From positions 6,593,397 to 6,657,396 of the forward strand of contig CM035351.1 of the NCBI GenBank assembly GCA_020137815.1: 64,000 bases of DNA, read 5' to 3'. The notes beneath the pieces are model-generated. The model ran no database searches. It was not told where the DNA came from and saw only the letters and a program-made list of their open reading frames with translations. The stretch's first letter is position 1. Every line of letters begins with the position of its first letter. A program made the position numbers and the translations under genes. This DNA is from Hormiphora californensis (taxonomy: Eukaryota > Ctenophora > Tentaculata > Cydippida > Pleurobrachiidae). Positions 13,715 to 34,178 of the stretch are shown here, in pieces.

Positions 13715-13819
13715 TCGGCAAAATAATCCTCACTTCCCTACATTTGGTACATCCACATGGATTCCTGAGTAACTACTGTCTCCAACTCCTATTCCTGATT
13801 CCTGGGCTCCCTTTTTCTC

Positions 13820-14300
13820 GTGTATTCCTTCACATCGATACCTGGGTCCTCTACTCCTACCTCCTCCACATCGATCCCTGGGTCCTTTACTCCTACCTCC
13901 TCCACATCGATCCCTGGGTCCTCTACTCCTACCTCCTCCACATCGATCCCTGGGTCCTTTACTCCTACCTCCTCCACATCGATTCCTGGGTCCTTTCCCT
14001 ACCTTGCTCCACATCGATCCCTGGGTCTTTTCCCAACCTCCTTCACATCGATCCCTGGGTCCTTTACTCCTACCTCCTCCACATCGATTCCTGGGTCCTT
14101 TCCCTACCTTGCTCCACATCGATCCCTGGGTCCTCTACTCCTACCTGCTCCACATCGATCCCTGGGTCCTTTACTCCTACCTCCTCCACATCGATCCCTG
14201 GGTCCTTTACTCCTACCTTGCTCCTCATCCCTGGGTCCTTTACTCCTACCGGTACTCCTACCTCCTCCACATCGATCCCTGGGTCCTTTTCCTTGCGCTG
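13820..14300 (+). repeat. Minisatellite of about 36-bp units in the LINE 3' region
   Basis: About 12 imperfect copies of a unit containing CACATCGATCCCTGGGTCCT plus CTCCTACCTCCTC, with unit-length variants. Several frames on both strands stay open across it and would give repetitive peptides such as HIDPWVLYSYLL. I regard these as by-products of the repeat, not genes. Confidence 0.9.
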
Positions 14301-14642
14301 CTCTATATCGAGCACATCCTCATTCCTCATTCTACAAACTATCTACAACATCCCTAATACACGCTACTCATCACTTGTTATCACGACAGTTTATCGAATC
14401 TGTTTTTTGTACATACAATGTGATATTGAAGAGTGTTTGAATTAGACGAGATAACCCAGCTAGAGGTAGCTACGGGCGGAAACGTCCGCATGTTGGACAT
14501 ATTTATTTTTAATACTTGTGAACCAATATGTTTAGTGTATTAGCGGGGTGTCAATAATTACATTTATTTAATTTATTGACATTATAAATATAATTTTAAT
14601 CTTGTAATCTTGTAATCTTGTAATCTTGTAATCTTGTACCTG

Positions 14643-14960
14643 AGCCCCTGCAAAAAGCAGTAGTCATGCCAACGATAAAGGATCCGAATGGAGACAGAGA
14701 TCTTCTTGCCAACTACCGCCCTGTCTCGAACATTGCTTTTGTCTCCAAAGTCTTGGAAAAGGTGGTATTGTGTCAAATGAATGACTATCTACTGAAGAAT
14801 GACTTGTTGAACGCCAACCAGTCGGGTTACCGAACTGGTCATAGTTGTGAAACTCTTCTGGCTGGAATGTTTGATGACTTGCTGAAAGAACTTGATTCTG
14901 GAAAGGTAGCGGCACTCATGCTGTTGGACATGAGCGCGGCTTTCGATACAGTAGATCATG
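14643..14960 (+). pseudogene. Second LINE reverse transcriptase fragment
   Basis: Reads AVVMPTIKDPNGDRDLLANY, RPVSNIAFVSKVLEKVV, SGYRTGHSCETLL and LLDMSAAFDTVDHE, the N-terminal RT motifs of a CR1/jockey-like LINE clearly different from the element upstream. It begins directly after the 8-bp tail of the first LINE, suggesting that LINE inserted into it. The reading breaks down at about 14960, where sequence quality collapses. Confidence 0.75.
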
Positions 14961-17240
14961 AGAACTTTTCCCCCAAAACCTTTGGGCCCCCAATCGGGTT
15001 TCCCTTTTTCGACCCTTTTTCTTTTCCCCAATCCCCGGCCTTTCATTCCCCTTTTTCCCCACTTCCTCCAATCCCCCGGGCCCTTTACTCCCCCCCCCCC
15101 CGGGGGGGGGGAAAAACCCCCTACCCCCCCCACCCCCCCGGGGTTTTTCCCCGCCCCCAACAGCCCCCAAAAACCCAAAAAACCCCAAACCCTAAGTTTT
15201 TTGAACCCGACTTTTGGGGAATTTTTTTTTGGGAAAAAAAAAGGGGGTTTAAAGCAAAACCCCGAGGGGAACCGGGGGGTCCCCCGGGAAATTTTTTTTA
15301 AAGGCCCAAGGGTTTTGAAGGGGTGCAAAAAATTTTTTTTAAAAAAATAAAAAAATTTTTAATTTTGAACGGGTTGTAACAACGAGGCCCCCGGCAGTGT
15401 ATCCCAAGAAAAGGCCAAAGGAAAAGCCCCCTTTTTTTGGGGGGAAAACCGCCCAAAAGGGAAAGGGGGGAAAAGAAGGAAAAAAAAATGGAGGAAGAAA
15501 TCGGGGGGGGCTGGGGGGGGGGAAACCCCGGCAAAAACTCAAAAAGAAGGGGGGAAAAGGTGCGGAAGGTTTGGAAGAGCGCGGGGGGGGAAAAAAACGG
15601 GGCAAAAGGGGGAGGATTTTGGGGGGGAAGGGGGGCTTGGGGGGGGGTTTTTGGGGGGGCCGGAGAAGGGTTGGGGGAAAGGAGGGGGGGGAGCCCACGG
15701 GGTTTTTTTTTTAATTAGGGGAGGGGAAAAAGGTTTTGCAAGGGTTTGGGGAAAGTGATGAGTGAAGAAGGGGGCGGAGGGTTGTGAGGGAGGCGCTTAA
15801 ACCCAATTGGGGGGGGGCCAAAAAGGGGAGGAAGGGGTTGGGGGGAACGGGAAAGGGAGGGGGGGGAAAACGCCGGGCGGGGGGAATTTTTTTGGGACGG
15901 GGAGAGGGGGAGGAGGGGGGAAGGGGTTGGGTTTTTGGGGGGGGGGGTTTGGAGCGGGGGGGGGAAAAAAAAAATTTTGGCCCCAAAAAAAGGGCCCCTT
16001 TTTGGGGGTTTTGGGGGGGGGGGGTTTGGGTTTTGGGGGGGGGGGTTCATCTAAACCTACGGGGACATCAAAAACCTATGATGAGTATTTAAGGGAAGCC
16101 AATCCTCCCAATACAGCAGAGACTAAGTTAAAGGGGCCGCCTTTAGCGTACAAAATTTGGTGAACAGCTCCAGAGTATTTGCTGGGAAATGGTCCCCCAG
16201 GGTGGATATTTTTGGGTATGAACCAACGAGGGCGAATTTAGGTTGATTTTATAAGCTGAAAAATCCAAACTCTCGAGTGTTAACGAAAATCTAAATGAGG
16301 AAAGGAGGGTTTTGGTGTTTTACCGACGGTATGAACTCTTTACCTCGACCTGGATCTTTCACCCCCTTGAGTTGTTCAAACTAGGCTGAAGACCCAAATT
16401 TTCCTAGAAGCGTTCCCTCCTACCCCCGAAAACTCCCGGTGTGGCGTCTGAGTTGTTCACCGTGCTCCCCCTTGTCAGTAGGGGGCTTTTGGCTGTCACC
16501 ATTTACACTTAGGGCTTTTTTTATCAGTATTGTTGAGGGGGAAAGTAGTGTTGGGGGGTTGGTTTTTTCCCTTTTTTTTGGTAAAGTCTGTAATTTTTCA
16601 TCTAAACGTTTTTAAGGGTTTTGTGACCAGTTATCTAATTAGTTAAACTTGAATAGGGTTAATTTTTTTCCAAAGTGTGTGGAATATTTAAGGGCCTTTT
16701 GGTGAGGATACCGCTCTGAAGCTCTCAGGTAGTTTCAGTTTTTCTTATCTGGGCCCGTCGTGTCTGTGGGGGTAACAAAACTTTAAATTTTTTTATTATT
16801 ATTTTTTATTATAAATCTGTTTACAATAACTTGACCCGTCCACCCCAAAGTCCAAAATTTCAAACACTGTGGGGCCAACTGTGATTTTACTGCAGCTAAA
16901 ACACCCCCGTTACCATGAAGGTCTCCCGGGTGAGGACGTTCCCAGAGACTTCCTTTTCGGAGAACAAAAGGTCCCGCCAAACCCCCTTTTACTGCCAAAA
17001 AAATGTCGGAATTTTTACATTTCGTCTGGGTGGGCATCAATTATAATCCCCAGCTGGGAATTTTTTGGGGCACGTTTTCGGGACCAATCAAGCGAAGAAA
17101 ATATGCAATGGTTTGGATGCAAACACAACTGGGGTTTTTGGGAATGGAACAACGGTAACTGTGACCGAAATAAAAAAGAGATTTTCTATCGACCTAGGGG
17201 GGGCATCAATAAGTATATCACCTCCGTCAGCAGCTGAAGC
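14960..17240. other. Probably corrupt sequence with long homopolymer runs
   Basis: The stretch is dominated by runs of G, C, A and T, such as C(12)G(9) near 15100 and repeated G(7-12) blocks to 16050, unlike anything else in the window. Readable sequence returns gradually after 16050. It begins and ends inside LINE-derived sequence. The pattern resembles low-quality read ends or failed gap filling, not biology. Reading frames here should not be trusted. Confidence 0.7.
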
Positions 17241-17466
17241 TTGGAAATAAAGTTATTTCTTTTGCCAAGAATAGTAAAGTCCTTGGGGTTTACATCGATA
17301 GTAACCTAAATTTCATGACTCATGCTGCTGATGTACTGAAAAGATGCTGGTTTAACTGGAACACATTAACCTCAATGACTGGTCGACTGACGGATCAACA
17401 GTTCGGGGCTTTCGCTACTATTCAGAACAGTAATCTTAACAAAGATCCTTTATGCAGCATAAACCG
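17240..17466 (+). pseudogene. LINE C-terminal fragment
   Basis: Reads SFAKNSKVLGVYIDSNLNF, then HAADVLKRCWFNWNTLTSMT, which matches the post-RT region of CR1/L2/jockey-type LINEs. It is probably the continuation of the RT fragment at 14643-14960. It is cut by the palindrome starting at 17467. Confidence 0.55.
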
Positions 17467-18466
17467 TGTAATTCTTGCCAGGACCTGGAATTTTTGGGGG
17501 GCAAGCCAATTTTTCACCAAATGTTACCCAAGGGTCCCCTGAGTCACCACAAAAAAGTCTAAGAGTGAAGTCCTTGGGGAGAGGTCATTTCCGGGCCACG
17601 CCCCTTTTTACCTGTATTATCAGTCATAATTCCAAAATTATGTAATTATGTAGGAAAAGAGTAGAGAAAAAACCAAGGGCACTAAAGTGATCAGCGTCCT
17701 CACATTAGTGGGGGTAGGTGCAAAAATTAAGTTTCTATCTGGTCGCGTTAATGAGTTAATTGGATAATTAGGTGCGCGAATAACCGTTTTTGGCCATATA
17801 GCTATAGCCACTTTGGAATGGTTTAGAGACTTTTCACTGGTGCCATTTTGTAGGCAATGGCTAACTTACGGGGGGTCATGGTCGGACTTTTAAGCTCTAT
17901 CTCCAACCGTTTAGCCGTTATTTGGATTCAAAGGTGCTGAAAATGAGCAAAAAATGGTAATTAGTCCGATTTTGTGCCTCTTTGTGCTCATTTCAGCACC
18001 TTTGAATCCAAATAACGGCTAAACGGTTGGAGATAGAGCTTAAAAGTCCGACCATGACCCCCCGTAAGTTAGCCATTGCCTACAAAATGGCACCAGTGAA
18101 AAGTCTCTAAACCATTCCAAAGTGGCTATAGCCATATGGCCAAAAACGGTTATTCGCGCACCTAATTATCCAATTAACTCATTAACGCGACCAGATAGAA
18201 ACTTAATTTTTGCACCTACCCCCACTAATGTGAGGACGCTGATCACTTTAGTGCCCTTGGTTTTTTCTCTACTCTTTTCCTACATAATTACATAATTTTG
18301 GAATTATGACTGATAATACAGGTAAAAAGGGGCGTGGCCCGGAAATGACCTCTCCCCAAGGACTTCACTCTTAGACTTTTTTGTGGTGACTCAGGGGACC
18401 CTTGGGTAACATTTGGTGAAAAATTAGCTTGCCCCCCAAAAATTCCAGGTCCTGGCAAGAATTACA
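17467..18466. mobile_element. 1,000-bp fold-back element (about 480-bp arms)
   Basis: Positions 17467-17949 are the near-perfect reverse complement of 17985-18466, with a spacer of about 35 bp. Outer motif TGTAATTCTTGCCAGGACCT. The arms differ at few places. AATT at both inner ends is compatible with a palindromic target duplication. It carries no protein and interrupts a LINE remnant. Confidence 0.85.
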
Positions 18467-19132
18467 AGGATTAGCACCAGTTTGGCTAAAACAGCGAACG
18501 GACTTCTTCGGAGATCTTCTTTCCCGTGCACGGCTGAAGATAACAGGGGGACAAGTTCACATAGCCAAACCTCTGTCGTAACTCCTAGCATGCGTACCTC
18601 CTATTGACGTTCTTGTGACAACAGTGGTAACCAAATTTGTGCTGAAAGGCCTTGCAGCTAAAGATAATATATCAGCTAAGCTACTACAAATCGAAGCGGA
18701 ACAAAATCATGTGTTCTTCTGGCAGATTGCTGCTACCAAAAGATATTTGGTTTGGAAGTCGAATCAACTAGACGGAGTCCAGATCCAGGATTCTAACATT
18801 CATTCTAAGATTCAATCCGAGCTATTAACTTAGGAAATTTAGAACCGGACACTTTCCTGTACTCAAAAGAGGAAATGAGACAGTACACAGGTAATTTATG
18901 GGACCGGTCACGTGACCCATAAGTGTGACGTCACTCAAATCATCGATTAACCATTTGACTCGAGATGACCCTTTTAGCATACTTCCTATTCGCTCTCAAG
19001 AAGAGCCAGCCTTATCAACTCAGAGGCCATTTTGGATTTCCCCATAGTTCCAAGAAACATGTCCCGACAGAACTCATCTCAAGTCTTAGACTTTGTACAC
19101 GGCAGATCCTTCGTTTTCAAGACTTCAGCTTC
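18467..19132 (+). other. Unassigned sequence with a 72-codon open frame (18615-18833)
   Basis: The open frame 18615-18833 encodes a lysine- and glutamine-rich peptide ending SKIQSELLT. I do not recognise it. Its position after the LINE fragment and palindrome suggests it is the 3' part of the same degraded LINE, but this is a guess. Confidence 0.3.
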
Positions 19133-19603
19133 AAGTGAGAGTGGACCGGATCAGAATTGGACAAGTTTGTTGTAGGTAGTAGAGAATAGCTCTCTGAGCA
19201 TTTTGCCTTTTTGCCGCTCAAAATCGACCCACCCATCACTGAGATATTTTTGTTATGTTGGGAGAATTCCTGCTGGATCAGTATTTATCAAACAGGATAG
19301 AAACAATCCTTGTGTTTTACTAACACATTCTTTAAATTTTTAATATGCTGGCTTGCATTGCCCTGCTTCTGTGCATGGACATGTCAACCTCACTGCTTGT
19401 ATTCAGAATGTGTTAGTAAAACACTACGATTGTTTCTATTATGTTTTATACATACTGATTAAACAGGAGTTCTCCCAACATAACAAAAATATCTCAGTGA
19501 TGGGTGGGTCGATTTTGAGCGGCAAAAACGCAAAATGCTCAGAAAGCTACTCTCTACTACCTACAACAAACTTGTCCAATTCTGATTCGGTCCACTCTCA
19601 CTT
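19133..19603. mobile_element. Fold-back MITE of about 470 bp
   Basis: The left arm AAGTGAGAGTGGACC... (from 19133) is complemented at about 19420-19603 with arms of about 180 bp and a few mismatches. No coding capacity is seen. Confidence 0.8.
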
Positions 19604-20618
19604 TCAGTTACCTGAGATACGAGCGATCACTCACAGTTCCCAATTGCCTTGAATGTGGCCAACTCCCAGATTCATCCCACAAATTGTTTCCACTAATTTT
19701 CTCCAAAGACAAGCAGGTAAAATCGAACTTTAGAAAGCTAGTTAGAGCTGTGATAGAACAATCTTTATTTGGAGATGAACTGCGAAAATCATACGATAGA
19801 GGCCGACCCCGTGAGTTCCCAAGTTGTAAATTAGTAGGGGTACTCGTCAGAGCTCCAAAAGACATCAACTTTCGCTGTTCCAGAAACTTTATACTTTCCC
19901 TTTTCATTATTTGTTCTTGTGCTGCTGCAGCCTGCATCACAGCTGTAAGCTGATATATCGGCAATGTACTTCCCATTTAACTGCGTGCGGCTTGTATGGA
20001 TAGGGTAGCCGTCAACATAAGAATATATTTAGCTTGAATGTTGAATACATGATTGTTGTGTTTTACAGTGGGTCATTTGGGATCTTTCATCTAACGTCTG
20101 TTATTTGTTTCCCTCATCTCTCTTACCTTCAATCTCTATTTCTTCTTCTTTCTTCCTTTCTTATTTCTCTCTCCCTTTCCCATCTCTCTCAGTGTTTTGC
20201 CAGCGTCTGACTGAACTCGATGTGATTACAAGCTCGACTAAGTATAACACACGGAGACGAGAAGTCGAGAGAGTGTGTGTGTGTGTGCACACATCACTTA
20301 CCTAATTTGCCTCACACACAACTTCCAGCATTAACAGTGCACACACTAGCTCTTGTTATAGTCATGTTATCCCATCGTTAGGAGGAGTTAACAATAATTG
20401 TCGCCCTGACTAGACGCAGTAAACCACTTTTATCTGCTGTACTCTGCGGCAGAGTTCGAGCCTCTGCCCTCTTTTTGTGTATAATAGTACCCCACTTTTA
20501 TCATTTATCTTCCAACAACGCCTATAATAACACCTACATTCTGTTTAATATAATTGTACACCATTTTGAAATAACACCAACCATAACACCTACCCCCTGT
20601 TAGTGTTTCACGTATGTC
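19604..20618. other. Intergenic region upstream of the PH-SH2 gene
   Basis: An open frame at 19684-19953 gives an unrecognised peptide; it may belong to the degraded LINE to its left. From 20000 on there is pyrimidine-rich sequence and no gene. The promoter and 5' UTR of the PH-SH2 gene should lie near its right end. Confidence 0.35.
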
Positions 20619-29824
<9,206 letters not shown>

Positions 29825-30043
29825 GGTATTGTCATTTCCTCTTTATAGTTAGGAACACTATTGGTGCGCGGTCGTGCCCACGGAAGGAGTGCTTGGATCA
29901 TCTTGAAACCGGTTTTAAGTTAACTAATGCATATCCAAAAGTGTTTTTTAGCTAGTGATGTAATTGTAGATTCTGCATCCCTAGACCCTACCCCTTTAAA
30001 AATAGTGTAATTCCAACTCTAATCCACATCTACCTCCCTACAG

Positions 30044-31534
30044 AACAAGATGGCTAAGAAGCAAGCCGCTGCCGCCGCCCAACCACAATATCCCCCCATG
30101 GGTCCCGATATACCCAGTTACAAGGATCCCTCAGAACACATGCCTACCAAACCTACCTTTCTCAGTAAGTGGATCTAGATCGAACTGATGTGGGCTGTTT
30201 TCATGGGTTGTAACCATGGTAACCGCATTCATGTAACCATGGTAACCCCTAACAGATAGGATCGAAGAGCTGGAGCAGTTCCCGGTGGGGTCTGGTATAC
30301 CATGCTACAATGATCCCGCTACCTCACTACCAACCCAGCCTCCAGTATCTCGAGGTACACAATCCATAGAACCTTTTGATAAGAATTACTTTCGATTTGT
30401 TGTTAGAAGTCAGAACTCTCCCTAATGTGATGTTACATCCCCTGTCTAATCCCCCTGCCAGGTGGAGGAAAGAGGCCATCTGCAGCTAGTGTAGATCAGT
30501 TCCCTGTAGCCATGCCCGGTGCAATGGCCTATACAGATCCTTGTATCAGCATGGCCACACCTCCCCATGCTAGAACAGGTATCCTCCGCTCACCTCGCCA
30601 ACCAACCATACCACCCGCTATTAGAGGTCCACATTTCACCTACGACTATGTCTCTCTATTTGATACTCGTCCGAGTGTTATACCACCATCATCATCATCA
30701 TTCCAAACAGCACCCCCAATCATTCACGGACCCTCTCACCCCGTACTAACAAGACATGGTCTGGTAGGAGCTAGAAAATTCACTCACGAACACAATGGGG
30801 GACGGTCCATGCCCATGCGTCCTCCATTCTATACCGATAGAATTCCACCGACTCACAATTGTAGAGGCGATGGCTACGTCTCTCTACCCTCGCCCAATTC
30901 CATCCGCTCCCCATTTTCAACTCGATGGCCTAACTCTCCGGAGCGAAAAAGCGACAGTTACGAGTTTATACCCTCACCCATCCGTTCTCCATTCTCTACT
31001 TCGCTTCCGAGACAATTTCCACCAAATAAAAAAAGCAACAGCTACGAGTCTATACCTTCACCCATCCGTTCTCCACTCTCCCCGCGATGGCTACTTCCTC
31101 AAGACCGCTATGGAAACAACACTTTCAACGTTCGATCTCCACTTTCGTATGTCCCATTCTCTAGCTCTCAAGACCACCTTGGCGAAGGATTATACGTCTC
31201 CCTCGGCCTCCCTTCCTCCGCTCAAATCTCAGGCACTAATCGTGTATCCCTCTCTCAAGACCAAATTGGCGAAGGTTATGAGTCTCTAATCTCGCCTCGC
31301 CATCTGGTTTCCCCCACCGCTATCAGGGGTCCACATTTCACCTACGACTCTCTACTGGATACTCGTCCGAGTGTACCAGCACCACTATCGGCACCCCCAA
31401 TCATTCATGGACCATCTCACCCCGTACTAACAAGACATGGTCTGGTAGGAGCTAGACATTTCACTCACGAACATAATGTTTATACTCCACCACCATACCA
31501 CCATCACCGAAAGACTCATCTACACCGCCACTAG
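30044..31534 (+). CDS. Proline/serine-rich exons, probable continuation of the PH-SH2 gene
   Basis: Exons 30044-30164, 30256-30354 and 30462-31534 share one frame (phase 1 joins) and end at a TAG at 31532. The first exon contains an ATG at 30050 (MAKKQAAAAAQPQYPP). The protein is rich in Pro, Ser, His and Tyr, with no known domain. The phrase RGPHFTYDS/YDY...DTRPSV...PIIHGPSHPVLTRHG occurs twice (around 30620-30790 and 31325-31480), and a SYE(F/S)IPSPIRSP motif recurs at 30955-31090. Each first exon here has a normal acceptor, and the preceding PH-SH2 exon has a donor (GTATTG) right after its stop TAA. A one-base indel in that exon would fuse the two. Alternatively this is a separate gene of unknown function. 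Confidence 0.55.
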
Positions 31535-31950
31535 ATATCCACATCATCTCACACTGGTATTCTTGTTTTTTAGCTTGTACACTCGTTGTCTAGAATTCTG
31601 TAGATACTAGATAGGTGGCTTGTTATCGTTCCAAAGGGTTAACCTAATTTCTTGTTTCAGGGAGGCATAACGGAAACGTGTGAACGTTGTTGAAATGAAA
31701 ACACTGCAATCAACCAATCAACTACTCCAGGGGAAATGAGCCAAGACTAGATGCTAATCACACAGACTTGTGAAGAATTCAGACTTTTGTACAATATATT
31801 GTTTCTTCTCTCCGTCCATTTTACTCACAAATCTTCTACAGCTCCACAAAAACTTTTGGTAGAGTGGTATATTTTTTTATTTCATAAAGGCAAAATTCAC
31901 AGAGATTAGCAAATAGGGTGTTGATGATGATGTGTATTCAGGGCGTTTTT
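31535..31950. other. 3' flank
   Basis: Contains a possible acceptor at 31660 and AT-rich 3' UTR-like sequence. No gene is recognised. Confidence 0.35.
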
Positions 31951-33506
31951 GTGGGCCACGGATTGTTGGTAAGGGTTAGCGAGTTGTCCCGTCAAAACGG
32001 TGATAGTTGCGAGAATAAAAATCATGGGAGCACTCTGGATCAATTTCTTGGTAACTTTTTCCATAATTTTTTGTCAAAAATTTGAAAATTCATTTTTCAT
32101 TCCTTCATTCATTTCTCGTTCATTTATGATGTGAGCATCCTAATTTTCCATCATGGTGCTATTTTTCTTTGGCTTGAATTTATCTTTCCAATGAACACCA
32201 TAAAAATGAAATTGAAGCACCAGGTCACGTTGCAGTTGAGAAAATGCTCATGCATGATTTTGGCTCTTCCTGCGACTTTCAATGAGCTGTATCACGGCTC
32301 CCTTTTGTTCAATCTTTTTCAAAATTTGGGAGAACATTGGATAAACAAAGATCTTTGCTCACAAGAAAAATCAAGGTCAAAACTCAAAGTTCATTTTTCA
32401 TTTTTGGTAGTTCATTCCACCCATTCAGGAACTAACATCCCTAAAGTCATGAAAAGTTTTGGGTTTTGTTTGGCCTATGCTCTGCAATGCCAGAGAGGTG
32501 TAGTAGCGTGTTTCCGGGCTAGTTTTTGGGTGTCCATGTGATCATGATGATACCTGACACCTTATTTGGGCCATAATTAAGAGATTTTCTCAAGTTGAAG
32601 CATGTGACTTGGGTTTTCTGTGATTGATATCGTGAAACAATGTTATGGGATCCCATAGCACCCCTAAAATGATGATTAATTCAACAAAATGAGTTGATTT
32701 ATTATTGAAAAGATTCAAACCGAAGACAAACTCAACTAAACGAACAATTTCGATCATAAATCAACTCATTTTGTTGAATTAATCATCATTTTAGGGGTGC
32801 TATGGGATCCCATAACATTGTTTCACGATATCAATCACAGAAAACCCAAGTCACATGCTTCAACTTGAGAAAATCGCTTAATTATGGCCCAAATAAGGTG
32901 TCAGATATCATCATGATCACATGGACACCCAAAAACTAGCCCGGAAACACGCTACTACACCTCTCTGGCATTGCAGAGCATAGGCCAAACAAAACCCAAA
33001 ACTTTTCATGACTTTAGGGATGTTAGTTCCTGCATGAGTGGAATGAACTACCAAAAATGAAAAATGAACTTTGAGTTTTGACCTTGATTTTTCTTGTGAG
33101 CAAAGATCTTTGTTTATCCAATGTTAACCCAAATTTTGAAAAATATTGAACAAAAGGGAGCCGTGATACAGCTCATTGAAAGTCGCAGGAAGAGCCAAAA
33201 TCATGCATGAGCATTTTCTCAACTGCAACGTGACCTGGTGCTTCAATTTCATTTTTATGGTGTTCGTTGGAAAGATAAATTCAAGCCAAAGAAAAATAGC
33301 ACCATGATGGAAAATTAGGATGCTCACATCATAAATGAACGAGAAATGAATGAAGGAATGAAAATGAATTTTCGAATTTTTGACAAAAAATTATGGAAAA
33401 AGTTACCAAGAAATTGATCCAGAGTGCTCCCATGATTTTTATTCTCGCAACTATCACCGTTTTGACGGGACAACTCGCTAACCCTTACCAACAATCCGTG
33501 GCCCAC
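31951..33506. mobile_element. 1.56-kb palindrome (about 752-bp arms, about 53-bp spacer)
   Basis: Positions 31951-32702 are the near-exact reverse complement of 32756-33506, starting GTGGGCCACGGATTGTTGGT. Only a handful of substitutions are seen. Mirror-image reading frames of about 60-130 codons appear on both strands because of the symmetry. I recognise no transposase. It is probably a large fold-back transposon derivative. Confidence 0.85.
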
Positions 33507-34178
33507 CTTGTATAAACCTCCCGGTATATTTGTGTGACAGAAAAGTGGTCAGCTGAAGACGGTTTATAATGCGAGATTGTGCCAGGAACTGGCAGTCTCT
33601 GGAGAGACAAGAAGAGAGATGAATGATGCTCTCTGTATCTTTCTCAATTATTAATTCTGAATCTTTTTACCACAGTCTTTAGAATCTGTTTATAAGTTCT
33701 TGATTTAATGTTACTTAAAAAAATCTGAGGTTTTTCTCTTTGGAGTCGATGAAAGGAAGCCGGAGAGATCTGTCGAGGATCTGTCTGCTGGCGAAAGAAA
33801 GTGTGTTCAGATGGGGTCCACGGTGCCAGACAGGGAGAGAGAGGGAGGCAGTCGACTGCAGTCGCTCTTCTAACCTCTTTACAATACATGAGTTAAAACC
33901 CGTGTGAAGTTGTCGCGTTTATGATAACCCTTTCCGGCTTCCAATGGCCGGTCCATTGAACCAAATAAAAGGTGTCTGTTTTTAGAAATATCAAAAATAA
34001 ATAATAAAATTGATGTATCAATACTGGTGTGCGTCTAGCACTAACATGTGTATGTGACAACAATGCACTTTAGTAAATAACTTACATATCTTCTCTCTAA
34101 AGCATGCACATTACAACAAACTATACTACTGTACCCCTATAACATTTCCAAAACTTGTTAATATATCACAGTCCCATA
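33507..34178. other. Intergenic
   Basis: No convincing gene. It lies 3' of TMED2 and probably holds its 3' UTR at the right side. Confidence 0.4.

Larger units (their letters stand above)
9490..14640 (+). mobile_element. L2/CR1-like non-LTR retrotransposon (LINE), nearly full length
   Basis: It holds two consecutive reading frames (ORF1 9490-10788, ORF2 10791-13714), a 3' region with a minisatellite (13820-14300), and a 3' tail of about five copies of an 8-bp unit (ATCTTGTA) at about 14597-14637. Short tandem repeats instead of poly(A) at the 3' end are typical of the L2/CR1 group. The only coding defect seen is a frame break near 13094-13111. The 5' boundary is not defined. Confidence 0.85.

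Noticed and set aside
13711-14445. 244- and 206-codon frames over the LINE minisatellite
   Set aside because: They follow the 36-bp repeat unit, overlap in several frames and lie in the LINE 3' region.
14789-16163. Pro/Gly/Lys-rich frames of 90-180 codons
   Set aside because: They come from homopolymer-rich, probably corrupt sequence.
32131-33327. Matching reading frames on opposite strands (67-136 codons)
   Set aside because: They are mirror images created by the palindrome; no family is recognised.
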